This document shows positions 1 through 9,072 of a stretch of 64,000 nucleotides of DNA, piece by piece; position 1 is the stretch's first letter, and each line of letters opens with the position of its first letter. This DNA comes from Novosphingobium silvae (GTDB lineage: Bacteria; Pseudomonadota; Alphaproteobacteria; Sphingomonadales; Sphingomonadaceae): positions 1-64,000 of the forward strand of contig NZ_WVTD01000017.1 of assembly GCF_009856825.1 (NCBI RefSeq). The letters are read 5' to 3'. The translations under genes were made by a program, and so were the position numbers. Below the pieces are notes generated by a model. The model was given only the letters and a program-made list of their open reading frames with translations. It ran no database searches and had not been told where the DNA came from.

Positions 1-290
1 TATCTGACCACGACACGATCAGATCCGCCTGCACATCACCATCACGTCGCATCGCCATCGTCGCTGACCGCCTTCTTTCCGTATCCAGGCTGAATCAGAT
101 CACACCGACTTCGTCAACGCGCTGCTAGGCCTTCGGCGAACAAAAGGTTTTGAACCGGCAGTCCTTGCGTGATGCCCGCAAGGAACCCCCAGCGCCGACC
201 GCCTCGCCGTCCGCTGAACCTTTCCCCGGCGTTACCCCGCACTCGCCAGCGGGCGATGAGGCGTGCCTCGCGCCTGTTTGCGCTCGCGCG
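1..290. other. no gene recognised at the left edge
   Basis: No convincing gene was seen in these bases. Short frames on both strands lack family features and overlap the zinc finger gene antisense. The stretch could hold the end of a neighbouring gene outside the window. Confidence 0.4.
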
Positions 291-593
291 CTAGAAGAAG
301 CGCGGGATCGGCCCCAGCTGCGGCGTCCGGTCGGGCAGGTCCACCTCCACATCGTCGACATAGCACCAGCCCCAGCCCTCGGGCGGGTCGTAGCCTTCGA
401 TGATCGGGTGGTGGCTCGCCGCGAAGTGAGCGCGGGCGTGGCGGTTGGGCGAATCGTCGCAGCAGCCCACGTGCCCGCAGCTGCGGCACAGGCGCAGGTG
501 AACCCAGTAGCTGCCGGTCTCCAGGCACTCCTCGCACCCCTTGGCGCTGGGCATCACTGTGTTGATCGTCGATCGATGCGAACAGCCAGTCAT
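291..593 (-). CDS. UBP-type zinc finger protein
   Basis: A 100-residue protein made almost entirely of one ubiquitin-protease-type (ZnF-UBP) zinc finger. Visible ligands include CEEC near residue 20, CRSC near 37 and histidines in the ARAHF and SHHP motifs, ending in a typical GWGWCY stretch. In eukaryotes the fold binds ubiquitin C-termini; the bacterial role is unknown. Its ATG overlaps the stop of the upstream flavoprotein gene (ATGA), so the two are very probably translationally coupled and work together. The family call is firm; the function is not. Confidence 0.85.
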   Translation of the reverse strand: MTGCSHRSTINTVMPSAKGCEECLETGSYWVHLRLCRSCGHVGCCDDSPNRHARAHFAASHHPIIEGYDPPEGWGWCYVDDVEVDLPDRTPQLGPIPRFF

Positions 594-2278
594 GGCGCGT
601 CCTTTCCCTTGGCGGCGAATCTGGCGTGGATCTGCGCGACGACGGCGGCGCCCTCGCCAACGGCGGCCGCGACGCGCTTGGTCGAGCCTGCGCGCACGTC
701 GCCGATGGCGAACACGCCTGCGATGCCCGTTTCAAGCAGGTCGCAGCCGGTGCCCGCATGGCTTCCGGTCATGACGAAGCCGCGATTGTCGCGCTGGATG
801 CGCTCGGGCAGCCATTCGGAGTTGGGATCGGCGCCGATGAACAGGAACAGGTGGCGCAAGTCGCACCGGCGCAGCGCCCCGCTCGCATTGTCGCGGATCG
901 TCGCGCCCGAAAGGCCGTGCTCGTCGCCCTCCAGTCCCGCGATCTCCGCGCCCACGTGCACCTCGACATTGGGGAGCGCGGCGATCCGCTCGATCAGGTA
1001 GCGCGACATCGTCTCGGACAGGTCGCGCCGCACGATCATGTGCAGCCGCTTCACCTGCGGCGCGAGGAAGACCACCGCCTGCCCGGCCGAGTTGCCGCCG
1101 CCCACCAGCGCCACTTCCTCGCCCGCACAGAGCCGCGCCTCGATGGGCGAGACCCAGTACGAGACCCCCGCGCCTTCGAACCGCTCCAGCCCCTCGACGC
1201 CCGGCCGCCGGTAGCGCGCGCCCGAGGCAACGACCACGGCGCGGGCCCGCACCGCGCCCCCGCCCGCGAGGCGAAGCCGCAGGACGCTGCCGTGCTCTTT
1301 GCCCGAACCGGGAGCCTCGTCTTTCGCAGCCTCCTCTTCCAGCGCCTCCACCTCGCAGGGGATCGCCATCTGCGCGCCGAACTTCAGCGCCTGGTTGAAG
1401 GCGCGCCCGGCCAGCGCCTGCCCGGAGATGCCGGTGGGAAAGCCCAGGTAGTTCTCGATCCGGGCCGAGGCGCCGGCCTGCCCGCCCATGCTGCGGCAGT
1501 CGAGCACGACCACCGAGAGCCCTTCCGAAGCGGCATAGACCGCCGCCGCCAGTCCCGCCGGACCCGCGCCGACGATGGCCACGTCCTGCACCGTCTCGGG
1601 GTCGATCTGCGCGGCCATGCCCAGGCACGCGGCCAGCTCGTTCTCGTCCGGGCCGCGCAGGATCGGCCCGGCCGGACAAACCACGAGCGGGTATTCGCCG
1701 GGCGCGACGCCAAGGCGCTGCACCAGCTCGCGGCCCTCGCCGTCCTCGCTCACGTCGAGCACGAGGTAGGGATATCCGCTGCGACGCAGGAATTCACCCA
1801 GGCGCAGGATCTCCGGGCTGCCGGGCACGCCGATCAGCACGGTGCCCGCGCCCCCTTCCTCGATCAGGCCGACGCGGCGCAGGATCAGCGCGCGCATCAC
1901 TCTCTCGCCAAGTTCGGCGGCGCCGATCATCAGCGCCCGCAGGTGCGCCGCATCGATCGGCAGCGCGGTGCACCCTTCCGGCCCCGCACTGCCGCCCGCG
2001 ATCGAGGGGCGACCGGCCAGCTGGTTGATCTCGCCGGTGAACTGCCCGGGCCCATGGCTGGTGATCCGCGCCTCGCGGTTGAGGCCGTCGCGGCGGCGCA
2101 CCTCGATGCTGCCTTCCACCACGAGCCAGGTGGGCGAATCGACGTCGCCAATGGCATAGACGCTCTCCCCGGCGGCGAAGCGCCTTTCCGGGCCGCTGGC
2201 GAAGCGCCGCGCCTCCGCGATCTCGCCCGGGCCAAGGACCGGGAACATCTGGTGCTCGCGCTCTGCAATGCTGCTCAA
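590..2278 (-). CDS. cNMP-binding/thioredoxin reductase-like FAD oxidoreductase
   Basis: A three-part protein of about 562 residues. Residues 10-120 look like a CRP-type cyclic nucleotide-binding domain, 135-215 like a thioredoxin/glutaredoxin-fold segment, and the rest like a thioredoxin reductase: GAGPAGLAAAVY (FAD) and VGGGNSAGQA (NAD(P)H) are visible. Where true TrxB has the CATC redox pair after GVSY, this protein has WVSP, so it cannot be an ordinary thioredoxin reductase. The TTG at 2278 was chosen because GAGGGAG lies about 10 bases upstream; the ATG at 2248 is the alternative. The gene is coupled to the zinc finger gene by ATGA. A nucleotide-regulated redox or sensor role is inferred. 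Confidence 0.85.
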   Translation of the reverse strand: MSSIAEREHQMFPVLGPGEIAEARRFASGPERRFAAGESVYAIGDVDSPTWLVVEGSIEVRRRDGLNREARITSHGPGQFTGEINQLAGRPSIAGGSAGPEGCTALPIDAAHLRALMIGAAELGERVMRALILRRVGLIEEGGAGTVLIGVPGSPEILRLGEFLRRSGYPYLVLDVSEDGEGRELVQRLGVAPGEYPLVVCPAGPILRGPDENELAACLGMAAQIDPETVQDVAIVGAGPAGLAAAVYAASEGLSVVVLDCRSMGGQAGASARIENYLGFPTGISGQALAGRAFNQALKFGAQMAIPCEVEALEEEAAKDEAPGSGKEHGSVLRLRLAGGGAVRARAVVVASGARYRRPGVEGLERFEGAGVSYWVSPIEARLCAGEEVALVGGGNSAGQAVVFLAPQVKRLHMIVRRDLSETMSRYLIERIAALPNVEVHVGAEIAGLEGDEHGLSGATIRDNASGALRRCDLRHLFLFIGADPNSEWLPERIQRDNRGFVMTGSHAGTGCDLLETGIAGVFAIGDVRAGSTKRVAAAVGEGAAVVAQIHARFAAKGKDAP

Positions 2279-2627
2279 GGCGGAAATTCTCCCTCGGCGG
2301 GGAAGGTGGCCGCGCCACCGGCCACGCTTCGTGCGCCCGCCAGTATACGCAGGTTTCGGGTCGATCTGTCGAGCCGCGATGTGCAGGCCGGGCACAGGCT
2401 GGGAGGCAGGCGTCCGGACGCCCCCGTCCGGCTTCCCGCACGCATCGGCGCGGCGGCGCGCGGCAGCGGTGGCTATTCGCGCAGCATGTGCTATAGGCGG
2501 TCGGGCTGATGTCGCCATCGACGGATATCGGGCCGCTTCAGCTGCTCCCTTGTCCCTTTTGCTTCGCGAAGCCGGGATGCCCCGCGTTGGAGCATGCCCG
2601 CCAAACCTCGGACAAGGAATGCGTCCC
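2279..2627. other. divergent intergenic region
   Basis: About 350 bases between the flavoprotein gene (left) and the cold shock gene (right). It must hold both promoters and probably a long cold-shock 5' leader, but no clear -35/-10 pair or riboswitch could be picked out by eye. Confidence 0.5.
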
Positions 2628-2834
2628 ATGATCACCGGAAAAGTAAAGTTCTTCAATGCCGACAAGGGCTATGGTTTCATCGCGCCTGAAGGCGGCGGCG
2701 ACGATGCCTTCGTGCACATCTCGGCCGTCGAGCGTGCCGGCATGCGCACGCTCGACAAGGAGCAGCGCGTCTCCTACGAGCTGGAAACCGATCGCCGCGG
2801 CAAGACCTCGGCCGTGAACCTCCAGCCCGCCTGA
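2628..2834 (+). CDS. cold shock protein, CspA family
   Basis: A 68-residue single CSD protein that binds single-stranded RNA/DNA and melts secondary structure. Both RNP motifs are present: KGYGFI (RNP1) at residues 13-18 and DAFVHIS (RNP2) at 26-32, with the usual MITGKVKFFN start. The length matches the family (65-70). The ATG at 2628 follows AAGGAAT; a longer frame to 2268 lacks support. A GC-rich hairpin follows the stop. Nothing is odd about the protein; it may act constitutively or in cold or stationary phase. Confidence 0.95.
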   Translation: MITGKVKFFNADKGYGFIAPEGGGDDAFVHISAVERAGMRTLDKEQRVSYELETDRRGKTSAVNLQPA

Positions 2835-2846
2835 TCGGGCCGGAAC

Positions 2847-2876
2847 GGGAAGCGGCCGGCCAGCCGGGCGCTTCCC
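2847..2876 (+). terminator. hairpin after the cold shock gene
   Basis: Perfect 8-bp stem GGGAAGCG / CGCTTCCC around a GC-rich loop, 13 bases after the stop. It has no clean U-tract (ACCCCTTTCCC follows), so it may be a weak terminator or an mRNA-stabilising stem. Confidence 0.5.
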
Positions 2877-2923
2877 ACCCCTTTCCCACACTACGTTTTT
2901 TCGAGAAGACCAGGTAGCAGTCG

Positions 2924-3259
2924 ATGGCAGGATACAAGGAACCCGGCATTCAGGATCGCGTCAATGCGGCGGCACAGGCCCGTGCCAAGGCGCTCGCGAA
3001 GCTGAAGGCCAAGGCGCCGATCGACCCGGCAGTGCAGGCGGAGCGTCTCGCCAGGGCCGCAGCCCGCGAAGCGGCCGAGGCCGAGAAGCGCGAAGCGGCC
3101 AAGGCCGCGCGCGAGGCCCGCGCCGCCGAGAAGGCCGAAAAGGCCGAGAAGGCGCGTCAGGCCGCGGAAGCCGCGAACGCGAAGGCCTCCATGTCCGAGG
3201 CCGAGAAGAAGGCGCTGCGCGATGCGCGCTATGCCGCGCGCAAGGCACGCAAGAAGTAG
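2924..3259 (+). CDS. DUF6481-type Ala/Lys/Arg-rich protein
   Basis: A 111-residue, strongly basic protein of low complexity. The short head MAGYKEPGIQDR is followed from about residue 15 to the end by Ala, Lys, Glu and Arg predicted to form one long charged helix (AEKREAAKAAREARAAEKAE style). The head matches what I recall of the DUF6481 family, common in sphingomonads and of unknown function. A nucleic-acid or envelope role is speculation. It lies 89 bases after the cold shock gene, in the same direction, and may share its transcript if the intervening hairpin leaks. Confidence 0.75.
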   Translation: MAGYKEPGIQDRVNAAAQARAKALAKLKAKAPIDPAVQAERLARAAAREAAEAEKREAAKAAREARAAEKAEKAEKARQAAEAANAKASMSEAEKKALRDARYAARKARKK

Positions 3260-3274
3260 GACCGAAAGGGTCCT
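3258..3274 (+). terminator. small hairpin after the DUF6481 gene
   Basis: AGGACC-GAAAG-GGTCCT stem-loop directly overlapping the stop codon and followed by TTCCCT. Short, without a run of T, so only a possible terminator. Confidence 0.35.
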
Positions 3275-3497
3275 TCCCTCATTCCCCGCTAGGCATTTGA
3301 CCGACGGCCGCTCGTCCCTTTCCGGGATGAGCCCGTCGCCGCTGCGCGCCTTCCAGCGCCGCCGTTCCTGGCGCATCTGCCGACGGTAAACGGCAAGGCG
3401 GCTCGGCCCAGCTCGGAGCAGCCCGTACCCACTCCGTAAAAGGGCAGGCCGGGCAAAGCGCAGGCCCCGCAGCGACCCTGCGCTTCCGCCCTTCGAC

Positions 3498-3671
3498 CTA
3501 GCAGCACTTGCCTCCGCCCGCGCCGCCGTAGCGCGCCTGCTCGCGGTTGCGGAAGAACTCGAGCCGGGTCAACGGCGCGGCTTCGGGATGGTGGTGCGCC
3601 ATATGGGCGAGGTAGGCCTCGTAGGGAGGCTGCCCCACCATCAGGCGCAGCATGTCGCGCACCCGCTTCAT
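3498..3671 (-). CDS. ybdD: YbdD/YjiX family small protein (CstA partner)
   Basis: A 57-residue protein with the full family signature: MVGQPPYEAYLAHM, then HHPEAAPLTRLEFFRNRE and the C-terminal ARYGGAGGGKCC. In Enterobacteria this small protein accompanies the CstA/BtsT pyruvate transporters and is needed for uptake. Three in-frame ATGs stand 18 bases apart (3707, 3689, 3671). The first overlaps the cstA stop (ATGA) but has no Shine-Dalgarno; only the third has AAAGGGA at good distance, so it was chosen. Starting at 3707 would give 69 residues. Function is assigned by family and neighbour. Confidence 0.85.
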   Translation of the reverse strand: MKRVRDMLRLMVGQPPYEAYLAHMAHHHPEAAPLTRLEFFRNREQARYGGAGGGKCC

Positions 3672-3703
3672 GACGTCCCTTTGCTTCATGACGCCGCGCC
3701 GCT

Positions 3704-5749
3704 TCATGACGCAGCGACCATGTGCGCCGGGCTCTCGTTCACGGTCGGCCGCTCCTCGCGCAGCGCGGCAATGCAGGTGCGCACGGTGAAGAACAGCAGC
3801 GACAGCACCACCGCCAGGAACAGCGCGCACAGACCTGCGTCCACGCGGTCGTTGAAGACGATCGCCTCCATCTCGGCCATCGACTTGGCAGGGGCGAGCA
3901 CGGTGCCCGCTTCCAGCGCCGCGCCGAACTTCGCCGCATGGGCAAGGAAGCCGACCGCCGGGTCGGTGGACAGCAGCTTGAGCGTCCCCGCGCTCAGCGT
4001 GCAGACCAGCAGCCATGCGGTGGGAACCACCGTCACCCAGGCATAGCGCTGCCGCTTCATGCGGAACAGCACCACGGTCGAGAGCATGAGCGCCACGGCC
4101 GCGAGCATCTGGTTGGAGATGCCGAACACCGGCCAGAGCGTGTTCACCCCGCCCAGCGGATCGGTGACGCCCTGATAGAGGAAGAAGCCCCAGCTCGCCA
4201 CGCACAGTGCCGTCGCCACCACGCCCGGCACCCATGACGTGCCCGCCCGGAACGATGGCACCACGAGGCCGATGAGATCCTGCAGCATGAAGCGCCCGGC
4301 GCGGGTCCCGGCGTCCACCGCGGTCAGGATGAACAGCGCCTCGAACAGGATCGCGAAGTGATACCAGAAGGCCTTCATCGCGCTCCCCCCGGCGATGTGG
4401 GCGAAGATCTCGGCCATGGCCACCGCCAGCGTCGGCGCGCCGCCGGTGCGCGAGACGATGGTGTGCTCGCCCACGTCGCGCGCGGTCTGCGCCAGCGTCT
4501 CGGCGCTGACCGGGAAGCCCATCGCGGTGACCGCCTGCGCCGCGCTCGCGGGGTCGGTGCCCAGCACGGCGGCGGGGCTGTTCATCGCGAAGTAGATGCC
4601 CGGATCGAGGATCGAGGCGCCCACCAGCGCCATGATCGCCACGAACGCCTCCATCAGCATCGCCCCATAGCCGATGAAGGGCGCGTCGGTCTCGGCGCCG
4701 ATCAGCTTGGGCGTGGTGCCGCTGGCGATCAAGGCGTGGAAGCCCGAGACCGCCCCGCAGGCGATGGTGATGAACAGGAACGGGAACAGCGCGCCCGACC
4801 ATGCCGGACCGCCGCCGCCGGTAAACTGGGTCAGCGCGGGCATCCGCAGCGGCGGCGCCATGACGACGATGCCGATAGCCAGCGCCGCGATCGCGCCGAT
4901 CTTCAGGAAGGTCGACAGGTAGTCGCGCGGGGCGAGCAGCAGCCAAACCGGCAGCAGCGAGGCGAGCGCGCCGTACCCGATCAGGATCCAGCACAGGGCC
5001 TGCGGCGTGAAAGTGAAGACCGGTCCCCAGAACGCCGAGGCCGCCACATCCTGCCCCAGCACGATGGCCGCGATCAGCCCGATGAAGCCCAGCACCGAAA
5101 CCTCGCCGATGCGGCCCGGCCGGATCCAACGAGTATAGATGCCCATCAGCAGCGCGAGCGGTATCGTCGCCGCCACGGTGAACATGCCCCAGGGGCTTTC
5201 CGCCAGCGCCCGCACCACGATGAGCGCCAGCACGGCAAGGATGATGACCATGATGAGGAAGGCGCCCGCCAGCGCGATGGTGCCCGCGACCGGACCCATC
5301 TCCATGCGGACGAGCTCGCCCAGCGAACGCCCGTCGCGCCGCATCGAGATGAACAGGACCATGAAGTCCTGCACCGCGCCCGCCAGCACGACGCCGAAGA
5401 TGATCCACAAGGTGCCCGGCAGGTAGCCCATCTGCGCAGCCAGCACCGGCCCCACCAGCGGCCCCGCCCCCGCGATCGCCGCGAAGTGGTGGCCGAACAG
5501 GACACGCCTGTCGGTCGCCACGTAGTCGAGCCCGTCCGCCCGGTAGATCGCCGGAGTGGCGCGGGCGCCGTCCAGCGCCATGACGTGCCGGGCGATGAAC
5601 AGCGCGTAGTAGCGGTAGGCGACGAGGAACGAGCTGACCGCCGCGACCACGATCCACAGCGCGTTCACCGGCTCCCCGCGCGAGACCGCCAGCACGGCGA
5701 GGCAGGCGGCGCCCACCAGCGCAAGGATGATCCACGGGATATGCTTCAA
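3704..5749 (-). CDS. cstA: carbon starvation protein CstA, pyruvate transporter
   Basis: A 681-residue inner membrane protein with about 16-18 hydrophobic segments, of normal family length. CstA hallmarks are visible: a GHHFAAIAGAGPLVGPVLAAQ block near residue 86, then GTLWIIFGVVLAGAVQDF and SMRRDGRSLGEL. The family imports pyruvate (and possibly peptides) by proton symport when carbon is scarce. The next gene, ybdD, overlaps its stop, forming the usual cstA-ybdD pair. The upstream region diverges toward a DUF983 gene. Regulation (CRP or a two-component system in E. coli) is not visible here. Confidence 0.95.
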   Translation of the reverse strand: MKHIPWIILALVGAACLAVLAVSRGEPVNALWIVVAAVSSFLVAYRYYALFIARHVMALDGARATPAIYRADGLDYVATDRRVLFGHHFAAIAGAGPLVGPVLAAQMGYLPGTLWIIFGVVLAGAVQDFMVLFISMRRDGRSLGELVRMEMGPVAGTIALAGAFLIMVIILAVLALIVVRALAESPWGMFTVAATIPLALLMGIYTRWIRPGRIGEVSVLGFIGLIAAIVLGQDVAASAFWGPVFTFTPQALCWILIGYGALASLLPVWLLLAPRDYLSTFLKIGAIAALAIGIVVMAPPLRMPALTQFTGGGGPAWSGALFPFLFITIACGAVSGFHALIASGTTPKLIGAETDAPFIGYGAMLMEAFVAIMALVGASILDPGIYFAMNSPAAVLGTDPASAAQAVTAMGFPVSAETLAQTARDVGEHTIVSRTGGAPTLAVAMAEIFAHIAGGSAMKAFWYHFAILFEALFILTAVDAGTRAGRFMLQDLIGLVVPSFRAGTSWVPGVVATALCVASWGFFLYQGVTDPLGGVNTLWPVFGISNQMLAAVALMLSTVVLFRMKRQRYAWVTVVPTAWLLVCTLSAGTLKLLSTDPAVGFLAHAAKFGAALEAGTVLAPAKSMAEMEAIVFNDRVDAGLCALFLAVVLSLLFFTVRTCIAALREERPTVNESPAHMVAAS

Positions 5750-5927
5750 GGCCTGCTCTCCTGCCGCTGCCGTTCGTCTTCGCGCGAGGTCCTAGGACAG
5801 ATCGAGGCGAAACAGAAGGATGGAGCGCCAGGTCACGCGCCGATTGACAGTCCTGCGAACCGGCGCTCATGGTCGGGCGGCACCGCGTCCGTTCCCGGGC
5901 AGCCCGACGAAGCAAGGCAGGCACGAC

Positions 5928-6443
5928 ATGGCAGACGAAGAGCAGGCCCGCGATCCCGCACGCGATGGCCCGTCGCCGGGAGCGGGAGCGGGAGCCGACA
6001 TCGGGACCGGCGTCGTGGTCGAGGACGGCGTCAGGGCCGCGAAGGGCAAGTGGATTTTCCACTGCGGGCTCAAGGGGCTGTGCCCGCGCTGCGGCAAGGG
6101 ACGCATGTTCCGCAAGTGGCTCAAGCTGCAGGACAGGTGCCCCGCCTGCGGCCTCGACTACGCCTTCGCCGCGCCGGACGATGGCCCGGCGTTCTTCTCG
6201 CTGTGCATCATCGCCTTCCCGCTGACCTTCTTCGCGGTGTGGCTGCAGGTGCGGTTCGAGCCGCCGTTCTGGGTGCACCTGCTCACCTCTTTCCCGCTGC
6301 TGGCGATCGGCTGCGTCGTACCGCTGCAGTTCATCAAGGGCTGGCTGGTCGCGTCGCAATACGTGAACAAGGCGCAGGAAGCTGGCACCGAAAAGCTCTG
6401 GGCCGACCTCAACGCCCGCCACGCAGAGGGCCGCGAGGACTGA
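5928..6443 (+). CDS. DUF983 family membrane protein
   Basis: About 171 residues: a disordered, acidic N-terminus of about 40 residues, then two zinc-ribbon-like CxxC pairs (CPRCGKG near 56, CPACGLD near 74) and two transmembrane helices (FFSLCIIAFPLTFFAVWL and the segment after PPFWVHLL). This is the DUF983 layout, widespread in alphaproteobacteria and often near cytochrome oxidase genes; the function is unknown. The ATG at 5928 follows AAGG; the frame extends to 5820 but the extra residues look non-coding. Divergent from cstA. Confidence 0.88.
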   Translation: MADEEQARDPARDGPSPGAGAGADIGTGVVVEDGVRAAKGKWIFHCGLKGLCPRCGKGRMFRKWLKLQDRCPACGLDYAFAAPDDGPAFFSLCIIAFPLTFFAVWLQVRFEPPFWVHLLTSFPLLAIGCVVPLQFIKGWLVASQYVNKAQEAGTEKLWADLNARHAEGRED

Positions 6444-6542
6444 GCCAAACCGCCCCGCCGAGGCCCGCAACCTTTCCCGGCCCTATGTAGCTTTCCTGCA
6501 CCTCTCTCGGCACCTTCTCGGCCCAGAGCCCACTTTGCAGTT

Positions 6543-6561
6543 GCGAATGAGTTTCAGTACC
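6543..6561 (+). promoter_or_regulatory. possible Fur/iron box
   Basis: GCGAATGAGTTTCAGTACC matches 12 of 19 positions of the classical Fur box (GATAATGATAATCATTATC), about 150 bases upstream of the TonB receptor gene. It fits iron control of a siderophore receptor, but the match is weak and counted by eye. Confidence 0.35.
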
Positions 6562-6710
6562 ATTAGCGGGGCGGCAATTCGGCTCTCCGGTGCCCGCACG
6601 CGTGGGCGATCGAAAGCGGCCGAGCCAATCGCGACGGGCCGCGCCTTGCCAGGCGCGTCCGGACAGGAATGGCGGGTCGACGGGGGCCGGCCGAACAGGG
6701 ATCGAGCAGT

Positions 6711-8888
6711 ATGAACTCCAGAATCGCACTCATGATCGGCGGCGCGCTCGCCGTCTACGCCATGCCCGCAAGCGCGCAGACGGCGTCAGAAGCAGGCCCC
6801 GGCCCGGACGAGATCGTGGTGACCGGCCGCTACACGATCGACGACAAGATAGACACCGCCACCGGCCTCGGCCTGTCGATCCAGGAGACGCCGCAGTCGG
6901 TCAGCGTGATGACCGCGCAGCGCATCCTCGACCAGAACCTGATCAGCGTGAAGGACGTCATCGTCAACGCGGTGGGCGTGTCCGCCAATGAGTTCGACGA
7001 CGTTCGCAACGAGTTCTTCGCGCGCGGCTTTGAAATCCGCAACACCCAGATCGACGGCGTGCCCGCGGCATGGACGCTCGCGGGCGGCAACGGCGAGACA
7101 AGCATCGACGTGTCGATCTACGAGCGCGTCGAGATCGTGCGCGGCGCGACCGGCCTGCTCTCGGGCGCGGGCGATCCCTCCGCCTCGGTCAACCTCGTGC
7201 GCAAGCATGCCGATGCCACCGAGCTGACCGGCTACGCCACGGCGAGCATCGGCAGCTGGAACACCTGGCGCCTCTCGGCCGACGTCGGCGGCGCGCTCAC
7301 CTCCGATGGCCGCGTGCGCGCCCGCGCGGTGGGCCGCTACGAGGAGGGCGAGTTCTACATGGACATCCAGAAGCGCAAGAAGTGGGTCCTCTACGGCGTG
7401 GTCGAGGCGGACCTCACCGATTCCACGCTCGTGCGCGCGGGCATCAGCCACCAGGACACCAATCCGCGCGGGGCGACCTGGGGCTCGCTGCCCACGTTCT
7501 ACACCGACGGCACCCGCACCGACCTGCCGCGCTCGCAGACCACGGCGGCCGACTGGACCTACTGGAACTCCACCAACCAGAACATCTTCGCCACCGTGAG
7601 CCAGGACTTCGGCGAAAGGTGGAACCTGACGGTCAACTACAACCGCCTGCGCAACACCGGCGACACCAAGTTGCTCTACCTCTACGGCGGCGTCGACAAG
7701 GCGACCGGCGCGATCGAATCGAGCAACCCCTACCAGTCGAAGGGTGTCAGCACCCAGAACAGCATCGACGCGCAGCTGAAAGGCAGCGTCAACCTGTTCG
7801 GGCGCGACCACGAGATCGTGCTGGGCGCGCTCTACAGCGAACTCAAGCGCCACACCGACAACATCGTCGCGCCCTATACCGAGAACAACCCCGCCTGGGG
7901 CGAAGGGCTGAACTCGTGGGCCACGGACGTCCCGCTCATCGGCCAGAACGGCGTCCCCTTCCCCGAGCCGGACTGGAACCCCGGCCTTGTCCGCAACGAG
8001 CAGGAGCGCATCGAGCAGACCGGCTATTACGGCGCGGTGCGCCTCAACGTGGCGGACCCGCTCAAGGTCATCGTCGGTGGCCGCCTCGCCAGTTGGAACC
8101 AGAAGGGCTTCGCCTGGAGCGGCCCCAGCGACTATGGCGACGACAACGTGTTCATCCCCTATGTCGGCGCGCTCTACGACGTGGCGGAAAACCACCGCGT
8201 CTATGCCAGCTACACCCGCATCTTCCAGCCCCAGAACCTGCGCGACCGCGACCTGCAGCTGATCGACCCGCTTGACGGCAACGCTTACGAGATCGGCCTG
8301 AAGAGCAGCTTCTTCGGCGATGCGCTGCAGACCTCGCTCGCGCTGTTCCGCATCGAGCAGGACAACGTGGGCATCGTCGACGGAGCGCCCATCCCTGTCC
8401 CCGGCAGCACGCCGCTCCAGCCCTATCGCGCAGCGCAGGGCGTCGTCAGCAAGGGCTTCGAGATCGAAGTCACCGGCCAGCCGCTGCCGGGCTGGAACCT
8501 CAACGCCAGCTACAGCCAGTTCAAGGCCGAGGACGCCAACGACGTCGCCGCGAACACCGACCAGCCGCGCAAGCTGCTCAAGATCTTCACCACCTACGAC
8601 CTGCCCGGCTTCCTGGAAGGCCTGACCGTGGGCGGCGGCGTGAACTACCGCAGCAAGGCCTACATCGACGGGCTCAACCCCTACCTGAACACGCCCTTCC
8701 GCTTCCAGCAGGACGGGTACACGCTGGTCAGCCTGATGGCGCGCTACAACGTGAACGAAGCGCTGCAGATCCAGGGCAACCTGGAGAACCTGTTCGACAA
8801 GAAGTACTACAGCCAGATCGGCTCGTTCAGCCAGTACCGCTACGGCGCCCCGCGCAACTTCACGGTGAGCGCGAACTACCGCTTCTGA
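6711..8888 (+). CDS. TonB-dependent siderophore receptor
   Basis: A 725-residue outer membrane receptor. It has a signal peptide (MNSRIALMIGG...MPASAQT), a TonB box-like DEIVVTGRY near residue 36, a plug domain with IQETPQSVSVMTAQRI typical of FpvA/FhuA-type siderophore receptors, and a 22-strand barrel ending in aromatic YRF, as outer membrane proteins do. Import of a ferric siderophore is energised by TonB-ExbBD. No synthesis or transport partners are adjacent, and the ligand cannot be read from sequence. A strong terminator follows. The start at 6711 was chosen for the signal peptide; longer frames lack one. Confidence 0.93.
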   Translation: MNSRIALMIGGALAVYAMPASAQTASEAGPGPDEIVVTGRYTIDDKIDTATGLGLSIQETPQSVSVMTAQRILDQNLISVKDVIVNAVGVSANEFDDVRNEFFARGFEIRNTQIDGVPAAWTLAGGNGETSIDVSIYERVEIVRGATGLLSGAGDPSASVNLVRKHADATELTGYATASIGSWNTWRLSADVGGALTSDGRVRARAVGRYEEGEFYMDIQKRKKWVLYGVVEADLTDSTLVRAGISHQDTNPRGATWGSLPTFYTDGTRTDLPRSQTTAADWTYWNSTNQNIFATVSQDFGERWNLTVNYNRLRNTGDTKLLYLYGGVDKATGAIESSNPYQSKGVSTQNSIDAQLKGSVNLFGRDHEIVLGALYSELKRHTDNIVAPYTENNPAWGEGLNSWATDVPLIGQNGVPFPEPDWNPGLVRNEQERIEQTGYYGAVRLNVADPLKVIVGGRLASWNQKGFAWSGPSDYGDDNVFIPYVGALYDVAENHRVYASYTRIFQPQNLRDRDLQLIDPLDGNAYEIGLKSSFFGDALQTSLALFRIEQDNVGIVDGAPIPVPGSTPLQPYRAAQGVVSKGFEIEVTGQPLPGWNLNASYSQFKAEDANDVAANTDQPRKLLKIFTTYDLPGFLEGLTVGGGVNYRSKAYIDGLNPYLNTPFRFQQDGYTLVSLMARYNVNEALQIQGNLENLFDKKYYSQIGSFSQYRYGAPRNFTVSANYRF

Positions 8889-8912
8889 CGCCCTGCCCAT
8901 CCTGAGCGCCCA

Positions 8913-8956
8913 AGGGTGCGCGAGGTGCACGCAAGCACTTCGCGCACCCTTTTTTC
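8913..8956 (+). terminator. Rho-independent terminator of the TonB receptor gene
   Basis: A long near-perfect hairpin (AAGGGTGCGCGAGGTGC paired with GCACTTCGCGCACCCTT) runs straight into TTTTTT, 25 bases after the receptor stop. Textbook intrinsic terminator. Confidence 0.9.
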
Positions 8957-9072
8957 ATGCGCCGGGCGACGCGGTTAAATTCTGGCAACACGGGCCTGCA
9001 GCAATCCCCGGCTGCGGATTTTCCGATTATCTCGTCCGCGCGGTGCACGATTCGCCGCAAATGGGGGTAATC

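Noticed and set aside
3498..6470. 990-codon minus frame
   Set aside because: Shadow of cstA in a GC-rich genome; only its last 57 codons are a real gene (ybdD).
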